From: CBDIHP01 sp965279195
GTDB lineage: Bacteria; Planctomycetota; Planctomycetia; Isosphaerales; Isosphaeraceae
Direction: 5' to 3'
Assembly (NCBI GenBank): GCA_965279195.1
Contig: CBDIHP010000007.1
Location: 1-28,717 of the forward strand
Length of the DNA: 28,717 nt
The first letter of the stretch is position 1; every line of letters begins with the position of its first letter. The notes beneath the pieces were generated by a model. It had not been told where the DNA came from, made no database searches, and worked only from the letters and a program-made list of their open reading frames with translations. The position numbers and the translations under genes are program-made. This document shows positions 1 through 6,431 of this stretch, in pieces.

Positions 1-57
1 AACCCGGTCTCCAGACCGGCTCGCCTTGCCCGGATGAACCGGTCTGGAGACCGGGTT
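1..57. repeat. Inverted repeat of the GGTCTCCAGACC family
   Basis: The 19 bases at 1-19 are the exact reverse complement of 39-57, and each arm is itself nearly palindromic around GGTCTCCAGACC. The same core recurs several times at 1701-1874 and 13705-13873. This copy lies just beyond the 3' end of the ThuA gene and may continue off the window edge. Confidence 0.75.
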
Positions 58-122
58 GGCTTGCCCCGCGCGTCGACGCAAGGGTGGGGTCGGGAGACCC
101 GCCCCGAGCGCCCGGGCGGGCC

Positions 123-902
123 CTATTTGACCCAGTCGCAGCCCTGGATGACGAGTTTCAGCAGGTTCGGGTCGCGGATCGGGTCGTTCTTGCCGGGCCC
201 GAAATCACGATGGCCGAGGGGGGTGTGGAAGACCTTGCCCTTGCCGTAGGTCCGGACCCAGGCGACGGGGTGTTCCTCGTTGTTGTAGGTGGTAGTGGCC
301 AGTGGGACGACGCCGGGTCGCATCTGGAGGTAGTAGTAGAGTTCGTCCTGGATCTCGAAGTCGGGGATCCCCTTCGTGACCGGGTGGTCCTTGTCCTTGA
401 TGGTGATGGCGAACTTGCCCTTCTTCGTCTTGGAGTCGGGCAGGCCGACGTGGGAGAAGACGCCGCCGAGCATGTCGCGCCAGCCGTCGACCCAGTCCTT
501 GGCCGCGTTGTCGCCGCCGTGGATCGAGACGTAGCCGCCGCCGTCGCGGACGAAGGCCAGGAGGGCTTCCTGCTGCGGGATCGTGAACTTGAACTCGTCG
601 TCACGGCGGTCGGCGTTGACGATCAGCAGGTCGTACTTCTTCATCGCCGGGGTCTCGAGGATGGCGGCATCCTCGGCGATCGTGACCTGGAACCGGCGGG
701 TGTCCTCCAGGGCGGAGGCCAGGTAGAATGCCTGGTCGCGATAGCCGTGGTGCTCGCGCGCGCCTCCGGTTAGCAGCAGGACCTTGGCCCCCTGGGGCAC
801 CTTCTTCTGGGCGATCGCCTCCCTGGGGGCGAGCGTCAGGGAGGCCCCGAAGGCCACGAGGACCAGGGCCGACAGGCAGGCGGCTCGGCGGGCATGTCGC
901 AC
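123..902 (-). CDS. Secreted ThuA-domain protein
   Basis: This 259-residue protein has an N-terminal signal peptide (basic start, hydrophobic residues 9-30, likely cleavage after AIA at about 31). A ThuA-like domain follows, a class I glutamine-amidotransferase-like fold named after trehalose utilisation proteins. Visible family hallmarks are the KVLLLTGG strand at about 40, GGGYVSIHGG in the middle, the DHPVTKGIP stretch, and GKGKVFHTPLGHR near the end. Planctomycetes encode many such secreted proteins, often linked to sugar or glycan use, but the substrate cannot be read from the sequence. The start is GTG at 902, supported by a GGAG 8 bases upstream; no in-frame ATG fits. The gene is divergent from the small secreted protein at 1051. 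Family assignment is firm; the biological role is unknown. Confidence 0.88.
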   Translation of the reverse strand: MRHARRAACLSALVLVAFGASLTLAPREAIAQKKVPQGAKVLLLTGGAREHHGYRDQAFYLASALEDTRRFQVTIAEDAAILETPAMKKYDLLIVNADRRDDEFKFTIPQQEALLAFVRDGGGYVSIHGGDNAAKDWVDGWRDMLGGVFSHVGLPDSKTKKGKFAITIKDKDHPVTKGIPDFEIQDELYYYLQMRPGVVPLATTTYNNEEHPVAWVRTYGKGKVFHTPLGHRDFGPGKNDPIRDPNLLKLVIQGCDWVK

Positions 903-910
903 GGCGTGCT

Positions 911-914
911 CTCC
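911..914 (-). promoter_or_regulatory. Ribosome binding site of the ThuA gene
   Basis: A GGAG on the minus strand lies 8 bases before the GTG at 902 and decides this non-ATG start. Confidence 0.6.
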
Positions 915-1037
915 ACGGATGCGTAAGATTCGAACAAGGACGGGTCGCGCTGGGGCGGGAGCCTCGCATCGTAGTGCCCGCCGGGACCGGTCGCAAGCGG
1001 CCGACCCCCGACCGGCTCGCCGTCATGCAACATCATC

Positions 1038-1042
1038 AGGAG
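1038..1042 (+). promoter_or_regulatory. Ribosome binding site favouring the ATG at 1051
   Basis: AGGAG lies 8 bases before the ATG at 1051 but 15 bases before the TTG at 1058, which is the only start in the frame of the main protein. Its position argues that translation begins at 1051 and that the frame change near 1090 is an artefact or mutation. Confidence 0.6.
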
Positions 1043-1050
1043 CGGACAAC

Positions 1051-1618
1051 ATGAAGTTTGCGGGACGTGGTCTGGCGGCGTTGGGTCTCGGCCCTCTCCC
1101 TGGTCGCCACGGTCGCCATCGCGGCTGAGGACAAGACCCAGGAGATCAAGGCGGGCGCCCTCAAGTTCAAGGCCCCGGCGGCCTGGAAGTCGGAGAAGCC
1201 CAAGTCGGTCATGCGCGCCGCCACGCTCAAGGCCGGCCCGGCCGACGGCGACAAGGAGCCGGCCGAACTCGTCGTCTTTGTCTTCCCCGGCGGCGCCGGC
1301 GGCGTCGACGCCAACGTCTCGCGCTGGGAGACCCAGTTCCGCAACGAGAACGACCGGGCCCCCAAGGCCAAGGTCAGCCAGAAGAAGGGCGCCAACTGCG
1401 ACGTGACCAAGGTCGAGATCGCCGGCCGCTACGTCGCCCCCGTGACCCCCGGCAGCAGCGAGACCCTCGACAAGCCCAGCTTCAAGCTCCTGGGCGCCAT
1501 CGTCGTCACCCCCGAGGCCGGCTACTTCTTCAAGATGATCGGCCCCGAGAAGACCATGGTCGACGCCACCAAGGGCTTCGACGAGCTGATCTCGTCGATG
1601 ACCGTCGACAAGGACTGA
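1051..1618 (+). CDS. Small secreted protein of unknown function (apparent frameshift near 1090)
   Basis: I do not recognise the family. The mature part, about 165 residues starting at AAEDKTQEIK, is rich in Lys and charged residues and has a strand-like pattern (for example ELVVFVFPGG and LLGAIVVTPEAGYFFKMIG). It resembles the small secreted hypothetical proteins common in planctomycetes. The best ribosome binding site points to the ATG at 1051, whose reading starts MKFAGRGLAALGL and then hits a stop at 1126-1128. The conserved protein is in another frame from about 1090. Removing one G of the pair at 1090-1091 gives a continuous signal peptide that runs straight into the mature protein. The alternative is a TTG start at 1058, which also gives a plausible signal peptide (DVVWRRWVSALSLVATVAIAA). 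Existence of the gene is likely; start and function are uncertain. Confidence 0.65.
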
Positions 1619-1700
1619 CCGACCCCCAACGGGCGAGTTGTCCGCGGCGACCCGCTCTGGGCGCGGGTTGGAAGCGGCGGGTGCGGGTCGGATGCGCTGG

Positions 1701-1874
1701 GCGAGGGTCTCCAGACCCCGCCCTGACCCTGGGCACACCGTACCACCGAACCGGGTCTCCAGACCCGTTCCTGATCCCGGATGGGGAAGGGAACGGGTCT
1801 GGAGACCCGATTTCGCTGGTTCTCGCATCATCCGTGGGGGCGGGGTCTGGAGACCATCGCCCAGCGCTTCCGAT
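1701..1874. repeat. Composite GGTCTCCAGACC repeat, copy A
   Basis: This stretch of about 174 bases contains four GGTCTCCAGACC-type palindromes in both orientations, including a perfect 19-base inverted repeat (1752-1770 against 1791-1809). It ends with a tail reading CCCAGCGCTTCCGAT. The same order of elements, with the same tail, recurs at 13705-13873. It fills the junction between the convergent genes ending at 1618 and 1897. No coding capacity was recognised. Confidence 0.75.
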
Positions 1875-1896
1875 CCTCTCCCGGCGATTGCCGGTC

Positions 1897-3057
1897 TTAT
1901 GAGGATTTGCCGCGGAAATAATGCGGGACGAACCGGCTCAGGTTCCCCGTGATCGGCCCGACGTCCTCGCGGATTCCCAGGCCGCAGGCCTCGCCGTGGA
2001 CGAGCCAGCTCCCGAGGACGGCCGACTTGCCGGCGAAGCGGGGCAAGGGCTGATAGGCCTGGAAGACCTTGGGGCCGTCGCCGTAGTCGCCCCCGGTGGC
2101 GGCGATCTGACGGCCGCGCTCCAGGATCGTGACGTTCGCCCCCTCGCGCGAGAGGATCGGCTTGACCACGAAGGTGTCGCCGAACGGCTCGAACTCGGCC
2201 CGCAGCAGGTTCGGGTGGCCGGGGAAGAGTTCCCAGAGGATCGGCAGGATCGCCTTGTTGCTCAGGAGCATCTTCCAGGGCGGTTCGAGCCAGCGTGTCG
2301 ACTCGTAACGCAGGTTCGGCCCGAACGCCTCGCGGACCATCCATTCCCACGGATAAAGCTTGAACGCCGTCTTGATGGGACGGTCGTGCCCGTCGATGAA
2401 CGCCCTGCGCCCGGGGTTCCAGCCGACGTCCCCCAGGTCCACGAACTCCGTCTCAAGGCCCGCCTGGATGGCCGTGTCCCGGAGGTAGCTGACCGTCATG
2501 AAGTCTTCGAGCACGTCCTGAAGACCCAGGAAATCGACGGGCCCGTCGATCTCCGGCTGGATCTCGGTCCATGCCGCGATCAGACGCTCGTGGATGCTGT
2601 TATATTGATCGACCGATTCGGGATCGCCGAGGGCCCCGGTCGGTGCGAGGTCTTCGAGCCACTGCCACTGCACCACGGCCGCTTCGAGCAGCGAGGTGGG
2701 CGTGTCGGCGTTGTATTCGAGCATCCTGGGTTCGCCCTGGCCGTCGTAGGCGAGATCGAACCGGCCGTAGAGCGCGTGCTCGTCGCGCTCCCAGCTCCGG
2801 ACGATTAGCGGGACGTAATCCCCCGGGATCTCGAAGGCCGGGTACAGGTTGCGGTCGATGACCGATTGCACCGCCTCCAGGCAGATCCGCTCCAGCTCGT
2901 TCGTCGCCGCCTCGATCTTGTCGATCTCGGCCGCCGAGAACTCGTAGCAGGCCGACTCGTCCCAGTAGGGCGACCCGCCGGCCGAGTGGAACAGGAACCC
3001 CTGCGCCTCCACCCGGCTCGACCAGTCCGGCCTCGGATAGACGTCCCGGCGGTTCAT
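1897..3057 (-). CDS. ATP-grasp protein of the glutathionylspermidine synthase family (YgiC/YjfC-like)
   Basis: The protein is 386 residues, the usual length for the YgiC/YjfC branch, which lacks the N-terminal amidase of full GspS. Recognisable family blocks are GRFDLAYDG followed by EYNADTPTSLLEAA (residues 114-127), the WNPGRRAFIDG region near 213-223, and the ATP-grasp core with FVVKPILSREGANV (about 296-309). ATP-grasp ligases couple ATP hydrolysis to amide formation through an acyl phosphate; the substrates of this branch are not established. The ATG at 3057 overlaps the stop of the upstream lipoprotein gene by four bases (ATGA), implying translational coupling. The same lipoprotein-ATP-grasp order is known in E. 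coli ygiB-ygiC and yjfM-yjfC. It is unlikely to make glutathionylspermidine, since nothing else in the window suggests that metabolism. Confidence 0.88.
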   Translation of the reverse strand: MNRRDVYPRPDWSSRVEAQGFLFHSAGGSPYWDESACYEFSAAEIDKIEAATNELERICLEAVQSVIDRNLYPAFEIPGDYVPLIVRSWERDEHALYGRFDLAYDGQGEPRMLEYNADTPTSLLEAAVVQWQWLEDLAPTGALGDPESVDQYNSIHERLIAAWTEIQPEIDGPVDFLGLQDVLEDFMTVSYLRDTAIQAGLETEFVDLGDVGWNPGRRAFIDGHDRPIKTAFKLYPWEWMVREAFGPNLRYESTRWLEPPWKMLLSNKAILPILWELFPGHPNLLRAEFEPFGDTFVVKPILSREGANVTILERGRQIAATGGDYGDGPKVFQAYQPLPRFAGKSAVLGSWLVHGEACGLGIREDVGPITGNLSRFVPHYFRGKSS

Positions 3058-3536
3058 GAGGCCGCCGAACTCGATGCCCGCCCGGTCGAGCCGAACCCTC
3101 CCCGCGACGCGCTCGACGTCGACGCCCCGCCGGAGCTGGCGTGCGAGGTCGAGCCCGAGAACGTGGAGGACGACGGCTTCGAGCCGGTCGAGGGCGTCTG
3201 CACGGTGCGGAACCCCGACGAGGCCGGCGGCGGCGACGAGTACGAACGGCCGCCGCCCGACCCGCCCCAGAAGAAGAACGGGAAGAACGAGGACCGGCTG
3301 CGATAGCTGGTGGTCGAATGCGAGGAGTTGCTCGCGACCGACGTCGCCGGCGCGGGCGCGTTGGGATCGACGGGCTCGGGCGAGATGTTCGCGAGTTCCT
3401 CGGATCCGGTCCAGTTCCCCCCCGGGCTGTCCTCGACCACCGGCAAGGGCGCCGGCGGCGGCTCCTCCTGGCAACCCGCCAGGAAAAGGGCCGACCCCAT
3501 CAGGGTCAACTTCACCGTCCGGCTTCGCTTTCGCAT
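3054..3536 (-). CDS. Ser/Gly-rich lipoprotein, YgiB/YjfM (DUF1190)-like
   Basis: This 160-residue protein begins with a basic N-terminus and a hydrophobic stretch ending in a lipobox, LAGC, with the lipidated Cys at residue 22. A Pro-rich spacer follows, then a low-complexity Ser/Gly/Thr region with an aromatic patch (SSFFPFFFWGGSGGG) and a C-terminal tail containing SRGGFGSTGR. E. coli YgiB has the same plan from memory: lipoprotein signal, a hydrophobic/Gly patch, and a TRGGFG tail. Overall sequence identity is low, so the assignment rests on architecture, the RGGFG motif and the neighbour. Its stop overlaps the start of the ATP-grasp gene, and a GAGG lies just upstream of its own ATG. I infer that the protein is membrane-anchored and is a partner or substrate of the ATP-grasp enzyme. 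It could instead be an unrelated low-complexity lipoprotein. Confidence 0.75.
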   Translation of the reverse strand: MRKRSRTVKLTLMGSALFLAGCQEEPPPAPLPVVEDSPGGNWTGSEELANISPEPVDPNAPAPATSVASNSSHSTTSYRSRSSFFPFFFWGGSGGGRSYSSPPPASSGFRTVQTPSTGSKPSSSTFSGSTSHASSGGASTSSASRGGFGSTGRASSSAAS

Positions 3537-3617
3537 CTCACCCTCGTAGGGTCCGCTAGTGCGGACCGATTTCTATGGAATGAGTAAGTCTTCGCAATTC
3601 CGTAGGCAACCGCTCCG

Positions 3618-3777
3618 ATTGGGAGCCAGTTCGGGTGCCACTGGCTCGGCCAGTGCTGGCACCACCCTGTCACGATCGGAGCGATTTGAGCATCAGGAAC
3701 GAGGCGTCTGGGTTGAACACGGGGCCAATCCGCGCGTCGCACTGGCCGAGCCAGTGGCACCCGAACTGGCTCCCAAT
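3618..3777. repeat. Perfect 38-bp inverted repeat element
   Basis: Bases 3618-3655 are an exact reverse complement of 3740-3777, with 84 bases between the arms. Each arm holds a smaller hairpin, CACTGGC-tcg-GCCAGTG, and a further short inverted pair (CGCTCCGAT at 3611-3619 against ATCGGAGCG at 3675-3683) overlaps it. It occupies most of the 314-base gap between the SPFH gene and the lipoprotein gene (3537-3850), in which I see no gene. It looks like a miniature inverted-repeat element without coding capacity. Confidence 0.85.
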
Positions 3778-3850
3778 TATGTCAACACTTCATCGACAAC
3801 ACATCTGCTTTTTCCGTGAATCGGCTGGGATCCGGCCATCATGTCGGACC

Positions 3851-4843
3851 TTACGTCAACTTCGCGCCGCAGCCCGAGCAGAACCTCGCGCCGGGGTCGA
3901 GCTTCTGGCCGCAGTTCGAGCAGAAGTTCGCGCCGGCGGAGACGGTCGGGGTCGGCGACGAAGCCGGGGCCTGCGGCGGTGTCGGGGCCTGTGCCGGCTG
4001 GCTGACCATGGCGTCGCGGATCATCCCGGGCATCATCATGCCGAACCCCGCGCCGAGGCCGGCCTGCATGGCGCCCGAGGCGTCGTTGCCGGCGACGGCG
4101 GCGTCGCCCATCGCCTTGGCGGCCTGGTACTTCATGAACGTGTTCATGTCGCCCAGCACGCCCATGCCGGCCCGGGTGTCCATCATCTGCTGGACCTCGT
4201 CCGGCGGGGTGATGGCCGAGATGATCAGGTCGGTCAGCTCCAGCCCGAAGGCCCGGAAGTCGTCCGCCGACTTCGCCCGCGTCGCCGCCGCCACCTCGTC
4301 GTACTGCGTCGCCAGGTCGAGGATGCTCGTCAGCACAGTACCGAGCACGTCGGTCAGGCGTGACACGATCCGGTCGCGGAGGTACTCCTCGACGCGGTCC
4401 GTGGTGTAAAGCCCCTGGGTGCCGACGAGGGTCGAGAGGAACAGCCTCGGCTCGGTGACCTTCATCGCGAACTTGCCGAACGACCGCAGCCGGACGATCG
4501 ACAGCTCCTTGTCCCGGAACGGGATCGGCTGCTTCGTCCCCCACTTCAGGTCGATGAACTGCTGGGTGCTGACGTAATACACCGACGCCTGGAACGGCGA
4601 CTTCTCCCACGGGAACGTCAGGATCCGCGTAAGCAGCGGCACGTTCGCCGTGGAGAGCGTATAACGCCCCGGCCCGTATTCGTCGTAGACCTGCCCGTCC
4701 CGGACGAACAGCGCCCGCTGCCCCTCCTGCACGATGAGCTGGGCCCCATACTTGATGTCGGCCGACCCGTCCGGCGGCACCCGCTGCACGAGCGTCTTGC
4801 CGGTCGGGTCGAAGAAATCGATGACTTCCAGGCGGAGCGACAT
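3851..4843 (-). CDS. SPFH (band 7) domain protein with C-terminal zinc ribbon
   Basis: The 330-residue protein belongs to the stomatin/prohibitin-type family often labelled virion core protein or YdjI-like. The N-terminal part contains the characteristic GAQLIVQEGQRALFVRDG stretch and GRYTLSTANVPLL. The SPFH body follows, with FRDKELSIVRLRSFGKFAMKV and a long helical region. A Gly/Met-rich segment (GAMQAGLGAGFGMMMPGM) and a Pro/Ala linker then lead to a zinc ribbon at about 307-327 (CxxC near 308-311 and CxxC near 322-325). I see no clear N-terminal membrane segment. Family members are thought to organise membrane-associated assemblies, and the ribbon may recruit partners. The start at 4843 follows a repeat-filled gap after the upstream helical-protein gene. 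The neighbouring ribbon-bearing proteins suggest a shared complex. Confidence 0.9.
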   Translation of the reverse strand: MSLRLEVIDFFDPTGKTLVQRVPPDGSADIKYGAQLIVQEGQRALFVRDGQVYDEYGPGRYTLSTANVPLLTRILTFPWEKSPFQASVYYVSTQQFIDLKWGTKQPIPFRDKELSIVRLRSFGKFAMKVTEPRLFLSTLVGTQGLYTTDRVEEYLRDRIVSRLTDVLGTVLTSILDLATQYDEVAAATRAKSADDFRAFGLELTDLIISAITPPDEVQQMMDTRAGMGVLGDMNTFMKYQAAKAMGDAAVAGNDASGAMQAGLGAGFGMMMPGMIRDAMVSQPAQAPTPPQAPASSPTPTVSAGANFCSNCGQKLDPGARFCSGCGAKLT

Positions 4844-4867
4844 GTCAGGATCCCATGGAATCGGACG

Positions 4868-5008
4868 TGGAGTGCGGAAGCTTGCTTCCGCTGTGTTCTC
4901 GCGGAGCTTGCTCCGCGTGCCCAATCGAAGCTCTAGCGGATGACTCGACGCGGTCTCGCGGGAGCAAGCTCCCGCCGGGATCGAGCGGAAGAAAGCTTCC
5001 GCACTCCA
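4868..5008. repeat. Nested-palindrome repeat element, GGAGTGCGG family
   Basis: The outer arms 4868-4892 and 4984-5008 match as reverse complements at 24 of 25 positions. Between them are further hairpins: GCGGAGC-tt-GCTCCGC at 4901-4916 and GCGGGAGC-aa-GCTCCCGC at 4938-4955. Each arm is also a hairpin of the same design. The element fills the gap upstream of the SPFH gene and could form several alternative stem-loops in the transcript. A decayed relative lies at 9243-9366. Confidence 0.85.
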
Positions 5009-5028
5009 GGTTAGCGTAACGACCGGGC

Positions 5029-5520
5029 TCACGAAATTCCCTGGATCGCCTTCGCCCGCTCGTCGAGCCGGCCTTCGAGCATGGCCAGGTCGGATTCGAG
5101 CGAGGCGGCGAGGTCGGAGCTGTTCGGGTGCGAGTCGAAACGGCCGAGCATCTCCTCGACCCGGGTCAGCAGGTCCATGTCGTAGCTGTGCAAGGTGTCG
5201 GCCCGGGCCCAGTCGAGGAAACCGGTGCTGTAGAACGCGTCGGTCCCCGACCCGGCCGCCCGCAGGCGATCCGCGATCCGGTCCACCCGGCGCGACGCCC
5301 GCTCCAGGCCGGCGATCGCCCCCAGGGCACCCTGGTCCAGGCTCGACCGGATCGCCTCTTCGAGCTTCGGCTTGAGCTTGAGCACCTGGCTGGCCACGAC
5401 TTCCCGGAGCGCCTGGTCGGCCGACCTCCGGCTGCCGCGCTCCATGTACCCGCCATAGCCGGGCACCCATCGGGCGATCCGCTCGATCCAGGGGACTTCC
5501 CTCGGCCGCTGTTCCGCCAT
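5029..5520 (-). CDS. Small helical protein of unknown function in the SPFH cluster
   Basis: I do not recognise a named family. The 163-residue product begins with an amphipathic segment and a conspicuous PGYGGYMERGSRRSADQALRE motif (about 20-40). The rest is predicted almost entirely helical, with heptad-like stretches (for example LERASRRVDRIADRLRAA and LESDLAMLEGRLDERAKA) that could form coiled coils. It has no signal peptide, membrane segment or cysteine pair. An upstream ATG at 5658 would add 46 residues, but that extension is translated from the repeat at 5529-5654, so I take the ATG at 5520. It lies upstream of the SPFH gene on the same strand, which suggests a joint function, perhaps as an adaptor or scaffold. 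That role is inference from position only. Confidence 0.72.
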   Translation of the reverse strand: MAEQRPREVPWIERIARWVPGYGGYMERGSRRSADQALREVVASQVLKLKPKLEEAIRSSLDQGALGAIAGLERASRRVDRIADRLRAAGSGTDAFYSTGFLDWARADTLHSYDMDLLTRVEEMLGRFDSHPNSSDLAASLESDLAMLEGRLDERAKAIQGIS

Positions 5521-5528
5521 CCCGCACC

Positions 5529-5654
5529 CCCGTAGGGTGGGCATCGCCCACCACAACCCTGGCCAGCCCGATCCCGCCTGGGAGAATTCACCGCCCACGA
5601 CCTCGTCTGACGTGCGAAGTCGGAGGTTGTCGCGGGCGATGCCCACCCCACGGG
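5529..5654. repeat. Inverted-repeat element, GTAGGGTGGGCATCGCCC family
   Basis: Arms 5529-5558 and 5625-5654 are reverse complements at 27 of 30 positions, and GTGGGCATCGCCCAC within the left arm is itself palindromic. About 66 bases separate the arms. The arm begins CGTAGGGTGGG, close to the GTAGGGTGTGG ends of the element at 19725-19853, so the two may be related. It sits just upstream of the helical-protein start. No coding capacity. Confidence 0.8.
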
Positions 5655-5689
5655 ACACGGCAGAGCATTCGCCAAACGCCGGCCAGTAT

Positions 5690-6247
5690 TCAATAAAGAT
5701 CCCGCCCGCGCGACAGGCGATCCTCGAAGCCGTCCGCCCAAGTGGCGATCCGACGCACCAGTCCGGGGGCGTCCACGTCGTCCAGCAAGCTCGCGGGGAC
5801 GTTGTGGATCACCACGAAATACTCCTCGCCCATCAGGGTCCGGATCGCGAAGTGCCCGGCGTTCATCTGGGCGTTGAGCTTCAGCAGGATCCGGAGGTCC
5901 CGCTCGTTCGCGGGCCCGCAGACCGACACCAGGCAGACGATGGGCTGCCCCTCGGGGTCGGCCCCGGCATAACCGATGTAGACCGCCTGCTTGCGGTCGA
6001 GGGGGAGCGGCAAGACCACCCGCCAGCCGTGGCCCGAGGCCGCCGGTTCCAGGCCGCTGCGGGCGAGGAAGTCCCGGATCAGCCGGGTCACGTCCGGGTC
6101 GATCGGCTCGGGCGCCTCGTAGGGCCCCAGGGCGTCGGCCGCGACCCCGGCGTCGGCCTGCGCCGTGCCCAGGGGCATCTGGCAGCTCTGGCAGAACCGG
6201 CTCGCCTGGTGGTTGATGGTCGCGCATCGGGCGCAGAGGATCGTCAC
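5690..6247 (-). CDS. Zinc-ribbon protein with YbjN-like domain
   Basis: This protein of about 185 residues opens with a zinc ribbon: Cys5-x2-Cys8 and Cys19-x2-Cys22 (CARC and CQSC). A Pro/Asp-rich linker follows, then an alpha/beta domain of about 130 residues resembling YbjN-type or type III secretion chaperone-like folds. That domain shows strands such as WRVVLPLPLDRKQAVYIGYAG and IVCLVSVCG, then LLKLNAQMNAGHFAIRTLMGEEYFVVIHNVP. The N-x-x-M-N/G-x-F pattern and the EEYFVV strand are what suggest YbjN; this is a family-level guess. The GTG at 6247 is preferred because it has a GGAG 8 bases upstream and the ribbon starts immediately after it. The ATG at 6289 lacks one and adds a non-conserved-looking leader. 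The gene is divergent from the ribbon-bearing kinase gene. Confidence 0.75.
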   Translation of the reverse strand: MTILCARCATINHQASRFCQSCQMPLGTAQADAGVAADALGPYEAPEPIDPDVTRLIRDFLARSGLEPAASGHGWRVVLPLPLDRKQAVYIGYAGADPEGQPIVCLVSVCGPANERDLRILLKLNAQMNAGHFAIRTLMGEEYFVVIHNVPASLLDDVDAPGLVRRIATWADGFEDRLSRGRDLY

Positions 6248-6255
6248 GAGCCGGA

Positions 6256-6259
6256 CTCC
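6256..6259 (-). promoter_or_regulatory. Ribosome binding site of the zinc-ribbon/YbjN-like gene
   Basis: A GGAG on the minus strand sits 8 bases before the GTG at 6247. It supports that start over the ATG at 6289. Confidence 0.55.
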
Positions 6260-6431
6260 GGGGCGAGTGAACCCAAACCGCGTCACCAACGTATTCTACA
6301 CCAATCCCATCGGAATCGGCCCGCGATTCCCCGGCCGGGGCGTGTCGCCATTGTGACGTGGGAGGCTCGCCCCCTACGCTATGATTGGGGAGTATCCCCT
6401 CGACCCAACGGTACGGCGAGACCGACCGCCC

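Noticed and set aside
1701..1874. CRISPR-like array from the recurring GGTCTCCAGACC core
   Set aside because: Cores occur in both orientations with unequal spacing and no unique spacers of constant length, and no cas gene is nearby.
836..2350. A long minus-strand open frame of about 500 codons across the ThuA-upstream region and the small secreted gene
   Set aside because: It runs through repeat copy A and antisense to the better-supported gene at 1051. Its product is low-complexity Arg/Gly/Pro sequence, typical of chance open frames in GC-rich DNA.
1897..3057. A true bifunctional glutathionylspermidine synthetase/amidase
   Set aside because: The N-terminal CHAP-type amidase domain is missing and the length fits the YgiC/YjfC branch. 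No polyamine or glutathione genes are nearby.
3618..3777. Insertion sequence ends
   Set aside because: There is no transposase between or near the arms, only 84 bases separate them, and no target-site duplication could be confirmed by eye.
5521..5658. N-terminal extension of the helical protein from the ATG at 5658
   Set aside because: The extra residues are translated from the inverted repeat at 5529-5654 and show no protein-like pattern.
6381..6431. Start of the kinase at the ATG at 6381
   Set aside because: The zinc ribbon begins right after the ATG at 6432, and the 17 extra residues look like translated leader. Neither start has a strong ribosome binding site, so this is a preference rather than proof.
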